Source: Oscillospiraceae bacterium (GTDB taxonomy: Bacteria > Bacillota > Clostridia > Oscillospirales > Ruminococcaceae). From it: a stretch of 15,835 nt of DNA. The DNA lies in contig JAAVIG010000013.1 in the NCBI GenBank assembly GCA_014796735.1, forward strand, positions 3,499 through 19,333, written 5' to 3'. The translations under genes and the position numbers were made by a program. Shown here piece after piece: positions 1 through 5,998 of the stretch. The number at the start of each line of letters is the position of its first letter. Position 1 is the first letter of the stretch. The notes under the pieces are model-generated. The model made no database searches, was not told the origin of the DNA, and was given only the letters and a program-made list of their open reading frames with translations.

Positions 1-1
1 A

Positions 2-223
2 AAATTTAATATCTCAAGCATTGAAGATCTAACGCCGCTTAAAAATCAGTACAGTGAAAATATAAAATCGCTTTCCAAGGTCAACGCCTCAATGAGTGAA
101 TTGCAAAAAAGACAAAGTGCGCTTTTGAAATTACAAGAAACTCATCAGTCACTTACCAACGGAAATTATATTGATAATCTTATAGAAAAACAAAAAGTAA
201 AAAAGGAACAGGATTTAAAATGA
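2..223 (+). CDS. C-terminal end of a coiled-coil protein, possibly a mobilisation relaxase (5' truncated)
   Basis: An open frame enters from the left edge and ends at TGA 221-223, giving the last 73 residues of a larger protein. The visible part is rich in Lys, Gln, Glu, Ser and Leu (for example LSKVNASMSELQKRQSALLK) and reads as a long amphipathic, coiled-coil-like helix with a charged end (EKQKVKKEQDLK). The stop overlaps the next start as ATGA, so the two genes are translationally coupled. Coiled-coil tails of this kind are common in MobA/MobL-type relaxases of Firmicutes mobile elements, and a helix-turn-helix gene often follows them. That identity is inference from context; no catalytic part is visible. 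Confidence 0.6.
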   Translation, partial: KFNISSIEDLTPLKNQYSENIKSLSKVNASMSELQKRQSALLKLQETHQSLTNGNYIDNLIEKQKVKKEQDLK

Positions 224-1110
224 AATTATCATACATAAAACTTCCAAATGAAATACTGGAAATGAATTTGACCGCCAAAGAGTTGGCGGTCTTATTCTAT
301 CTTTCAAGTATCTATGCTTCGGGACGTGATACCGTTTGTGTAAAACAAAGCACAATCGCCAAGAAGTGCGGGATAAAGACAACGCAGACTGTCAGCAAAA
401 TAACCGCTTCCCTCTCCGACAAAGGTTTGATAATTTGCCGCCGCTGTCTTTACGAAAACAACAGCACGGGTATGATCTACTACACACTAAAGCTGCCTAC
501 TGCTTCAAGAGGATACTTTTTCGTGCAAAGGCATATTCTGAATGAACAGCTTACTCCCGTTCAGCTCCGTGCGTATCTTTTTATCTGCCGTTCCCTCTCC
601 CCTACCCTCGGTCGGTGTTGGAACAGCTACAACGATCTTGCGAAGCTCATCGGAACATCGAGATCTAAAGCTATTGAAATCGTGGCGCAGCTGACAAAGA
701 AGAACGTTATCTGTAAGCACAAGATAAAAACGCTCAACAATAGACGTGTTTACGGCGACAATCATTACACAGTGGTGTGTTACGTTCCCCACCGTCCGAT
801 ACGTAAGCGCAGCTGCGGCAAAAAAATAGGGCTGCCTTCTTGTAAAAGCAGTCCTGCGGCGGGACAAAGTGCGAATTTGTCCGTTTATAATATTTCCTGT
901 GTTTCCAATAATACCACCGAAAGGGCGTTTTGTCAAGGCGGTGGTATTTTTTTTACTTCTTTTTTTGAAAAAGAGTGGCGAAAAAAGAAGTATATACACA
1001 ATAATGTTACCATATCAAAACGTAAAAATCAATACCTTTGGCACGAAAAGTCAAAATTTCGGCACAAACGGTCAAAAATTTTTTTCAAAGGGGGTAGTCC
1101 CCAAAATTAA
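220..1110 (+). CDS. Protein with two winged-helix-like DNA-binding units from a mobile element
   Basis: The 296-residue frame starts at an ATG overlapping the upstream stop. Residues 1-92 (LTAKELAVLFYLSS, then TIAKKCGIKTTQTVSKITASLSDKGLI) look like a winged helix-turn-helix. Residues about 98-195 (LTPVQLRAYLFICRSL, then NDLAKLIGTSRSKAIEIVAQLTKKNVI) repeat the same architecture, so it has two tandem DNA-binding units. This resembles replication-initiator or DnaD-like N-terminal regions of plasmids and integrative elements; I cannot assign a family. Beyond residue 200 the sequence becomes low-complexity and basic, and its DNA contains a terminator-like hairpin at 910-954. The true protein may therefore be shorter, and the last 90 residues may be read-through or the result of a small indel near the A7 run at 820-826. 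Confidence 0.65.
   Translation: MKLSYIKLPNEILEMNLTAKELAVLFYLSSIYASGRDTVCVKQSTIAKKCGIKTTQTVSKITASLSDKGLIICRRCLYENNSTGMIYYTLKLPTASRGYFFVQRHILNEQLTPVQLRAYLFICRSLSPTLGRCWNSYNDLAKLIGTSRSKAIEIVAQLTKKNVICKHKIKTLNNRRVYGDNHYTVVCYVPHRPIRKRSCGKKIGLPSCKSSPAAGQSANLSVYNISCVSNNTTERAFCQGGGIFFTSFFEKEWRKKKYIHNNVTISKRKNQYLWHEKSKFRHKRSKIFFKGGSPQN
910..954 (+). terminator. Terminator-like hairpin inside the 3' part of the helix-turn-helix frame
   Basis: AATACCACCG (910-919) pairs perfectly with CGGTGGTATT (939-948) across a 19-nt loop and runs into eight T residues (947-954). This is the shape of a Rho-independent terminator. It lies inside the annotated open frame, about 160 nt before its stop, which argues that the gene originally ended earlier. 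Confidence 0.55.
1040..1081 (+). repeat. Two iteron-like imperfect direct repeats
   Basis: GGCACGAAAAGTCAAAATTT (1040-1059) is followed one base later by a second copy with changes in the middle and one extra A (1061-1081; it begins GGCACAAACGGTC and ends AAAAATTT). A small GGGG/CCCC dyad (1091-1094 with 1099-1102) follows. Tandem 21-nt units next to a putative mobilisation or replication gene resemble iterons or an origin-of-transfer region. The repeats are visible; the role is inferred. Confidence 0.4.
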
Positions 1111-1329
1111 AGGTCTATATATTAACCAAGATTTTACTTTACTGAAAAGAAAAAAAGTTAATGATAAATTTTTAACTTGTACTTGTTTATTACCAAGTGG
1201 ACTTGAAAGAAAAATTTTCGCTTAGATCTTCGAATTTGCAAGTTTGGCGGATTTAGTGTGATAGTTTGATTATAATGCCCATTTTTCTTTTCAGAATAGT
1301 AAAAATTACAAAATATTGTTGTACTACTC
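1111..1329. other. AT-rich gap before the toxin-antitoxin pair
   Basis: No credible gene lies here; a 118-residue frame crossing from 869 is an AT-rich shadow with no start signal. The only structured content is the left copy of the 24-nt repeat at 1279-1302. Confidence 0.5.
1279..1302 (+). repeat. Left copy of a 24-nt direct repeat flanking the Fic module
   Basis: This stretch matches 2549-2572 at 21 of 24 positions, including an exact 14-nt core TTTTCTTTTCAGAA (1283-1296). It sits just upstream of the antitoxin promoter, with the partner copy just after the fic gene. Confidence 0.55.
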
Positions 1330-1358
1330 TTGCTATTTTCCGTATTTTGTAGTATAAT
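1330..1358 (+). promoter_or_regulatory. Promoter of the antitoxin-fic operon
   Basis: A -35 TTGCTA (1330-1335) and a consensus -10 TATAAT (1353-1358) are separated by 17 bp. Transcription should begin near 1365, which would make an ATG at 1367 essentially leaderless and supports the later antitoxin start at 1400. Confidence 0.65.
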
Positions 1359-1399
1359 AATAACAGATGAAAAATGATGATAGAAAGGTTCAAAAGTGT

Positions 1400-1597
1400 A
1401 TGAGTTGCTTAATAAAAGATACTACCCGTGAGCAAAGGGAAAAAATTATAAAGGATGCAATTGCTTTATCAACTTTGGACGCACTTCCTCCGACAGATGA
1501 ATGTATGGAGCTTATGCAGCTATACATTGATGGGAAATTGGAGGTATCCGAAATATTAACTATTTTGATTACAAGATATGAAAAAAAATATGCATGA
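1400..1597 (+). CDS. VbhA-like antitoxin of a Fic toxin
   Basis: This is a 65-residue acidic, all-helical protein. The start at 1400 is chosen because AGAAAGG (1382-1388) lies 11 nt upstream, whereas an in-frame ATG at 1367 falls at the predicted transcription start. The pattern REKIIKDAIALSTLDALPPTDE followed by CMELMQLYIDGKLEVSEIL matches the small VbhA family, which blocks the ATP site of class I Fic toxins. The classical inhibitory motif (S/T)xxxE(G/N) is not intact: the matching place reads STLDA, with Asp for Glu and Ala for Gly/Asn. The gene overlaps fic by 20 nt, the usual arrangement for this pair. The family call rests on pattern and context. Confidence 0.72.
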   Translation: MSCLIKDTTREQREKIIKDAIALSTLDALPPTDECMELMQLYIDGKLEVSEILTILITRYEKKYA

Positions 1598-2528
1598 CTT
1601 CTATTGCTATCCGGACACAAATGTCTTGATTAATAAATTTAATATTCGTGATGATGAAAAACTTGATGAGGTTGAACGAAATATCACTGCTGTTAAATTA
1701 TCAATGCCTAATGAAATTGAGAAAATATTTGAAAATGGTTTTGATTATGACAGCCTAAAAAATCTCCATAAATTTATTTTTGGGGATATTTATGCTTGGG
1801 CAGGACAGGAACGAGAAATAGAAGTGATTAAACACGAAAGAGTTCTTGGAGGTTTGTCTGTAACATATTCTTACCCGACCGAAATAAAAAAAGATGTGAA
1901 TAACTGTATAAAAAAGCTTCAAAAAACAGATTGGCAAAAATTAAATTTAAATGAAAAATCAGAACAATTTGCAAAAAACATAGCTGAACTTTGGCAAGCG
2001 CACCCTTTCAGAGAGGGGAACACACGTACAGTAATCACTTTTGCTTGTGAATTTGCCAATAAAAATGGTTTTCCAATGGAAAGAGAACTATTGTCAGAAC
2101 ACGCAGGATATACTCGAGACGCTTTGGTGCTGGCTTCAATAGGAAAGTATTCAGAATATGAACATTTAACAAAAATTTTTGCCGATAGTATGGAAAGAGG
2201 AAAAAATGCCCAACTAAGAGATTATTCTGAACAACAGGGCAAAAATTTGTCAAAAGAAACTGTCACAATACCTAAAAAAGAATATGATACTTTAATAGAA
2301 TCATATAATACAGCGATAGAAACTGCTGCAAAAAGATCAAAGGTTATATCTACTACAAACTTAGTCCTTAAAGAACACCCTGAATTGGCGAAAGCGTTTG
2401 TAGCAGCTAAAGCAGAAACATTACAGCGAAAGGCGGAACAGGAAAAAGAGAAAGGCGGTTTAAATGATAAGAAATCCGAAAACAAAATCTCGGAACATAA
2501 GAAAAAATCATCTAAACCTAAATTGTAA
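1578..2528 (+). CDS. fic: Fic-domain adenylyltransferase toxin with a charged C-terminal extension
   Basis: The 316-residue protein has the Fic core at residues about 15-210. The catalytic loop HPFREGNTR (142-150) fits HxFx(D/E)GN(G/K)R, with His142 as catalytic base. An upstream FGDIYAWAGQERE segment and the target-dock region before it (VIKHERVLGG) are typical of this family. Such enzymes transfer AMP from ATP to a target protein; class I members are held inactive by a separate antitoxin, here the overlapping upstream gene. There is no strong ribosome site at the start (1578, or Met5 at 1590), so translation is probably coupled to the antitoxin. Residues about 220-316 are a Lys/Glu-rich, coiled-coil-like tail that goes beyond the Fic core and has no recognisable domain. 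Base composition is AT-rich, like the rest of the mobile segment. Confidence 0.93.
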   Translation: MKKNMHDFYCYPDTNVLINKFNIRDDEKLDEVERNITAVKLSMPNEIEKIFENGFDYDSLKNLHKFIFGDIYAWAGQEREIEVIKHERVLGGLSVTYSYPTEIKKDVNNCIKKLQKTDWQKLNLNEKSEQFAKNIAELWQAHPFREGNTRTVITFACEFANKNGFPMERELLSEHAGYTRDALVLASIGKYSEYEHLTKIFADSMERGKNAQLRDYSEQQGKNLSKETVTIPKKEYDTLIESYNTAIETAAKRSKVISTTNLVLKEHPELAKAFVAAKAETLQRKAEQEKEKGGLNDKKSENKISEHKKKSSKPKL

Positions 2529-2534
2529 TATAAT

Positions 2535-2591
2535 TGTGCTACATATATCCACTTTTCTTTTCAGAAAGGTAACACGGATATATGTAGCACA
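2535..2591 (+). repeat. Perfect 16-bp inverted repeat between fic and the transposase
   Basis: TGTGCTACATATATCC (2535-2550) pairs perfectly with 2576-2591 across a 25-nt loop. A further 7-bp AATATAA/TTATATT pairing lies outside it beyond a short internal loop. The downstream side is only moderately T-rich (ATTTTGTTAT), so it may end the fic transcript but is not a textbook terminator. The loop contains most of the right copy of the 24-nt repeat. Confidence 0.65.
2549..2572 (+). repeat. Right copy of the 24-nt direct repeat flanking the Fic module
   Basis: It matches 1279-1302 at 21 of 24 positions and shares the exact 14-nt core at 2553-2566. It begins in the last two bases of the left hairpin arm and fills most of the loop. 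Confidence 0.55.
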
Positions 2592-2630
2592 TTTTGTTAT
2601 ATTGAACTGATTGGGAAAGGAGAAGATCAA

Positions 2631-3722
2631 ATGGAAAAGACTTGTACAAATAAACGCATAAAAACTAAAAAGAGAAAGCCGAGAGAGCATTTTACTCACT
2701 TTACATTAAATGAAAGGTTAAAAATAGAAGCGTGGGACAGAGCGAAGGTTCCTGTCAAAGAAATGGCTAAACATCTTGGTAAAGATGAGTCGAGCGTGTA
2801 TCGTGAGCTGCATAGGGGCAGATACACAAGGCTCAACGGAGATGACTATACTTTTTCCGATGAATATTCTCCCGATATAGCTAATGATAAGTATAAGGAA
2901 AACTTAAAAGCCAAGGGCGCACCGCTTAAAATCGGTTCTGATATGGAATTTGCAGAATACATAGAAAATAAGATCATAAATGAAAAGTATTCTCCTAAAG
3001 CGGTGTTGGGAGAAATAAAAAGAAAAAAATTACCTTTTAAGACAACAATTTCTCCGACCACTCTGTACAGATACATAGATGAAGGGCTCTTTCTGCATCT
3101 ATCCAATAAGGATCTTCCAGTGAAAAAGAATAAAAAGAAAAGCAAATATAATAAAGTTAAGCAAGTACGTCCGTCAAAGGGTGACAGCATAGAGCAAAGA
3201 CCCGATGAAATAGATACTCGAGAAACTTTTGGCAACTGGGAAATGGACTGTGTTGTCGGAACAAAAACAACACCCAAAGTGCTTTTAGTGTTGACCGAGA
3301 GAAAAACACGCCGTGAGATCGTTCGTCTTATGCCGAGCAAAACAACCAACAGTGTTGTATGTGAATTGGACAAGCTTGAAAAGAAATTTGGAACTGATCT
3401 TTTTAAGAAAGTGTTTAGCACAATAACGGTAGACAATGGAGCAGAATTTATGGATTGTAACGGTATGGAGAAATCCGAGAAAGGCGAAAAGCGGACAAAG
3501 GTTTTCTATTGCCACCCGTACAGCAGTTATGAGCGTGGAAGCAATGAAAATTTGAATAAAATGGTGCGGCGGTGGTATCCAAAGGGTGAAAGCTTTATGA
3601 TGACCAGTGAAGAAGAAATTGCCGCACTGGAGGAGTGGATGAACGAATATCCACGGGAAATATTTGAATATGATACCGCAGCTTCAAGATTTAATGAGGA
3701 ATTGATGAAACTGACGGGGTGA
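2631..3722 (+). CDS. IS30-family DDE transposase
   Basis: The 363-residue protein begins with a basic tail, then a helix-turn-helix at residues about 26-62 (LNERLKIEAWDRAKVPVKEM, then GKDESSVYREL), which in this family binds the element ends. The catalytic RNase H-like core shows GNWEMD (Asp206), TVDNGAEF (Asp268) and YERGSNEN (Glu306), followed by the family signature RRWYPKG. Spacing from the second Asp to Glu is 37 residues rather than the usual 33, with a Lys/Glu-rich insertion (EKSEKGEKRTK) explaining the extra length. AAAGGAG lies 11 nt before the ATG. The frame is intact. I could not define convincing terminal inverted repeats; the best pairing, 2590-2609 with the reverse strand ending near 3756, matches only 11 of 20 bases. 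It may therefore be a full element with diverged ends or an isolated transposase gene. Confidence 0.93.
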   Translation: MEKTCTNKRIKTKKRKPREHFTHFTLNERLKIEAWDRAKVPVKEMAKHLGKDESSVYRELHRGRYTRLNGDDYTFSDEYSPDIANDKYKENLKAKGAPLKIGSDMEFAEYIENKIINEKYSPKAVLGEIKRKKLPFKTTISPTTLYRYIDEGLFLHLSNKDLPVKKNKKKSKYNKVKQVRPSKGDSIEQRPDEIDTRETFGNWEMDCVVGTKTTPKVLLVLTERKTRREIVRLMPSKTTNSVVCELDKLEKKFGTDLFKKVFSTITVDNGAEFMDCNGMEKSEKGEKRTKVFYCHPYSSYERGSNENLNKMVRRWYPKGESFMMTSEEEIAALEEWMNEYPREIFEYDTAASRFNEELMKLTG

Positions 3723-3764
3723 AATACTTTTAACTGAATAAGTTGACGGAATGTCATAGAAAAA

Positions 3765-3809
3765 AGGCAATTTTGGGTATGCCTTAGTTTGGTGTACCCA
3801 AAATTGCCT
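3765..3809 (+). repeat. Perfect 15-bp inverted repeat downstream of the transposase (possible terminator)
   Basis: AGGCAATTTTGGGTA (3765-3779) pairs perfectly with TACCCAAAATTGCCT (3795-3809) over a 15-nt loop. An A-run precedes it and ATTTTAATG follows. It probably ends transcription out of the transposase, perhaps in both directions, but the T-tract is short, so a repeat of mobile origin is also possible. Confidence 0.6.
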
Positions 3810-3950
3810 ATTTTAATGAAATTTTTTAAAAAAATAGCTGATCTTGAATTTTATATATACTATTCAAACATCAAACGATGCTATAAATTGTGCAAAATGC
3901 TGAATTTATGGGCTTTTATAGGATTTTTTGCATTTACTACTTGACTTTAC

Positions 3951-3978
3951 CAAAATCAACTTTCCAAAATCAACTTTC
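3951..3978 (+). repeat. 14-bp tandem duplication next to the folded repeat
   Basis: CAAAATCAACTTTC occurs twice in a row (3951-3964 and 3965-3978) and abuts the first folded repeat. A diverged relative (CAAAACTCACATAC, 4087-4100) sits at the same place before the second copy, so this may be the natural left border of the unit. Confidence 0.6.
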
Positions 3979-4099
3979 CGTAATGCACAAACGTGTCCGA
4001 CAAACCGGTTTTTTGCGAAGCAAAAAATGCCGACAGCGTCGGCAAGGGTTGTCGGACGTATTTCGAGCTACGAGCGTTCCACACGTCAAAACTCACATA
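3978..4099 (+). repeat. Folded 122-bp repeat, copy 1
   Basis: The unit begins CCGTAATGCACAAACGTG and can fold as a three-way junction. The closing stem pairs GTCCGACAA (3995-4003) with TTGTCGGAC (4049-4057) and continues with two C-G pairs after an A-G mismatch. Hairpin A is TTTTTTGC (4009-4016), loop GAA, GCAAAAAA (4020-4027). Hairpin B is GCCGAC (4029-4034), loop AGC, GTCGGC (4038-4043). Several short frames of 70-100 residues read across this DNA on both strands but are palindrome artefacts. No gene is present from 3723 to 4329. Confidence 0.75.
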
Positions 4100-4218
4100 C
4101 CGTAATGCACAAACGTGTCCGATGTTCCGTTTTTTTGCGAAGCAAAAAATTCCGACAGAGTCGGAAAGGAACGTCGGACGTATTTCGAGCCGCGCGCGTT
4201 CCGCGCGGCAAGAAATAC
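4100..4218 (+). repeat. Folded 122-bp repeat, copy 2
   Basis: The same layout recurs exactly 122 bp later. The closing stem is GTCCGATGTTCC (4117-4128) with GGAACGTCGGAC (4168-4179), hairpin A has the same GAA loop (4139-4141), and hairpin B is TTCCGAC/GTCGGAA (4150-4156 with 4160-4166). Stem bases differ from copy 1 in paired fashion: A-T to G-C, A-T to T-A, and G-C to T-A in hairpin B. This copy adds a fourth hairpin GCCGCGCG/CGCGCGGC (4189-4196 with 4202-4209) closed by GTATTTC/GAAATAC (4180-4186 with 4212-4218), which copy 1 lacks. Confidence 0.75.
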
Positions 4219-4265
4219 TAAGCACAAAATTGTCTTAGTGCCACCCAATCTTGGCAATAAAATTA

Positions 4266-4294
4266 TTGAACCGCGCTTTTAAATATGCTAAAAT
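4266..4294 (+). promoter_or_regulatory. Promoter of the GH43 gene
   Basis: TTGAAC (4266-4271) and TAAAAT (4289-4294) are separated by 17 bp and lie about 36 bp before the start codon. The ribosome site AAGGAG is at 4318-4323. Confidence 0.65.
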
Positions 4295-4329
4295 AAAGTC
4301 AATAAACCTATTTTGAAAAGGAGAACAAT

Positions 4330-5646
4330 ATGCCAAACCCTATTCTTCCTCTTTGGGAATACATTCCCGACGGTGAGCCGCGAGTATTCGGCGACCGCGT
4401 ATACATTTACGGTTCCCATGACCGTGTAAGCTGTGAGAACTTCTGCGACTACAAGCTGAAGGTGTGGTCAGCGCCCGTAAACGACCTCAATAACTGGCGG
4501 TGCCACGGCGACAGCTTCCACACCATGCCCGACCGTGACCACCCTTCGGATACACCGTGGACGGAAAGAGAGCTGTACGCTCCCGATGTTGTCTGCAACC
4601 ATGGAAAATACTATCTTTACGCCTATATTCTCGGTTCAAAGGGCTGCGTGGGAGTAAGCGACAAGCCCGAGGGTCCCTTTAAACTGCTGGACAAATACCG
4701 CTACGACGAAGCCGACGCGGGAGACGACGGTATTTATACCGACCCGGGAGTGCTTGTGGACGATGACGGACGCGTTTATGTCTATTACGGCTTTGAAAAA
4801 TCTCACTTCAACGAAATAAACGGCGAAAACATGTGCGAAATAGTCAAGGGCTCTTATATCGAGGATATTATCCCCCAAGGAAAGGAGCCTGCCGACTACT
4901 TTGAGGCTTGCTCGCCGAGAAAAATAAACGGAAAATACTATCTCATATACTCCCCGAGAATAGGCAGCAGGCTGGATTACGCAATTGCCGACAAGCCCCA
5001 GGGTCCTTTTAAGCGTATGGGCACCATAGTGGACAACGGCGTTGATTACCCCGGCGGAAACGATCACGGCTCCGTTTGCTGCATTAACGGACAGTGGTAT
5101 GTTTTTTACCACCGCATGACTAACGGCAGCATAATGTCCCGCCGCGCCTGTGTGGAAAAAATCGAAATTCTCCCCGACGGCATCATTCCGCAGGTGGAAA
5201 TGACCTCTTTGGGTTTTGAGGACTCCCTGAACCCTTATAAGATAACCCCCGCCGAGATTGCTTGTGTGCTTAAGGACACCTGTCTTGTAACGGAAAAGGA
5301 CAGCTTTACCCGCGTGGTTACCAATATTAAAACGGGAAGCGTTATAGGATTTAAGTATTTTGATTTCGGAGAGGACTATTCAAGCAAAACAATGGAATTT
5401 TCCGCTTTGGTAACGGGTTTGGGCTGTCCCGCCGAAATACATATCCTCATTGACGGCGAGGACGGTAAGGAGATCGGAGTTTGCAAAACCGATACTCATG
5501 ACGGTGAGTATAAGGCGGTAGTGGAAAATGTCTGCGGCAGACACAGCGTATTTTTGAAGATAAATCACCCCTATAAGGACTGGTTTTCAAACGTGTTTGA
5601 CCAAAGAAACCTTTTTGATTTGATTTCTATTGTGTTTAAAAAGTGA
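4330..5646 (+). CDS. Intracellular GH43 glycoside hydrolase with CBM6-like C-terminal domain (xylosidase/arabinofuranosidase type)
   Basis: The 438-residue protein has a five-bladed propeller at residues about 1-300. Recognisable GH43 landmarks are IPDGEPRVFGDRVYIYGSHD (Asp14 likely base), YAPDVV, YTDPGVLVDDDGRVYVYYG (Asp138, the pKa-tuning Asp), YFEACSPRKINGKYYLIYS (Glu192, proposed acid) and NDHGSV (His246, metal site). Residues about 310-438 form a beta-rich domain with the FKYFDFG / AEIHILID pattern of CBM6-like modules. There is no signal peptide, so it should act in the cytoplasm on imported oligosaccharides. Family members remove xylose or arabinose from xylan fragments; the exact substrate cannot be read from sequence. 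It is a single-gene unit with its own promoter and terminator. GC content is clearly higher than in the mobile segment to its left. Confidence 0.88.
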   Translation: MPNPILPLWEYIPDGEPRVFGDRVYIYGSHDRVSCENFCDYKLKVWSAPVNDLNNWRCHGDSFHTMPDRDHPSDTPWTERELYAPDVVCNHGKYYLYAYILGSKGCVGVSDKPEGPFKLLDKYRYDEADAGDDGIYTDPGVLVDDDGRVYVYYGFEKSHFNEINGENMCEIVKGSYIEDIIPQGKEPADYFEACSPRKINGKYYLIYSPRIGSRLDYAIADKPQGPFKRMGTIVDNGVDYPGGNDHGSVCCINGQWYVFYHRMTNGSIMSRRACVEKIEILPDGIIPQVEMTSLGFEDSLNPYKITPAEIACVLKDTCLVTEKDSFTRVVTNIKTGSVIGFKYFDFGEDYSSKTMEFSALVTGLGCPAEIHILIDGEDGKEIGVCKTDTHDGEYKAVVENVCGRHSVFLKINHPYKDWFSNVFDQRNLFDLISIVFKK

Positions 5647-5680
5647 TCTATTTATACAGAACGTATACATAATACATAAA

Positions 5681-5715
5681 ACCCCGATTTTACATTTAAA
5701 TCGGGGTAAAATTTT
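5681..5715 (+). terminator. Terminator of the GH43 gene
   Basis: ACCCCGATTT (5681-5690) pairs with AAATCGGGGT (5698-5707) over a 7-nt loop and is followed by AAAATTTTT. Confidence 0.85.
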
Positions 5716-5953
5716 TAATTCCCAGGTATTATCATATATTTTTTTGGCTAATGACAGTTATTTTCTGCTTGACAAAAGCTGTTTTGATCGATAAGATCAT
5801 GATGAAAGGCTTTGCGTCAATGTTGAAAAAGAAAAACGGCATTGACGGATATGGCGAAGGCTATCGAAAGCTCCTTTGACATTTCAGAAAGGAAACATAT
5901 AATGCCGTTGGTGGATTATTTAAAAAACAATAAATAAAAACATGAAAAACATA
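5716..5953. other. Gene-poor gap with a 42-codon frame and a distant inverted repeat
   Basis: A frame at 5751-5879 encodes 42 residues (containing GFASMLKKKNGIDGYGEGYR) but has no ribosome site. A second mini-frame at 5902-5937 (MPLVDYLKNNK) does have an upstream AGAAAGGA. AACGGCATT (5835-5843) is the inverted repeat of AATGCCGTT (5901-5909). These may be remnants of a decayed gene or chance; I make no functional claim. Confidence 0.3.
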
Positions 5954-5982
5954 TTGACAACTCCGGCAAAAAATGTTAAAAT
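5954..5982 (+). promoter_or_regulatory. Promoter of the T-box/trpB transcript
   Basis: A consensus TTGACA (5954-5959) and TAAAAT (5977-5982) are spaced 17 bp apart, and the T-box leader begins immediately downstream. Confidence 0.8.
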
Positions 5983-5998
5983 AAATGAAATAATATAA

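Noticed and set aside
869..1225. 118-residue plus-strand frame overlapping the helix-turn-helix gene
   Set aside because: No ribosome site, AT-rich composition and contains the terminator-like hairpin and repeats; not a likely gene.
2846..3436. 196-residue minus-strand frame
   Set aside because: Antisense to the intact IS30 transposase and without any domain signature.
2590..3756. Defined IS30 element with terminal inverted repeats
   Set aside because: The best end pairing matches only 11 of 20 bases, too weak to set borders or target duplications.
3978..4218. CRISPR array or attC/integron cassette
   Set aside because: Only two units with a 122-bp period and no spacer pattern, cas genes or integrase; the fold lacks the conserved attC core sites as far as I can see.
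3890..4238. Four overlapping frames of 71-97 residues on both strands
   Set aside because: They run through the tandem palindromic repeat, lack ribosome sites, and encode repeated low-complexity peptides; they are by-products of the folded repeats.
5751..5879. 42-residue small gene upstream of the T-box
   Set aside because: No ribosome site or promoter specific to it; kept only as a remark in the gap description.
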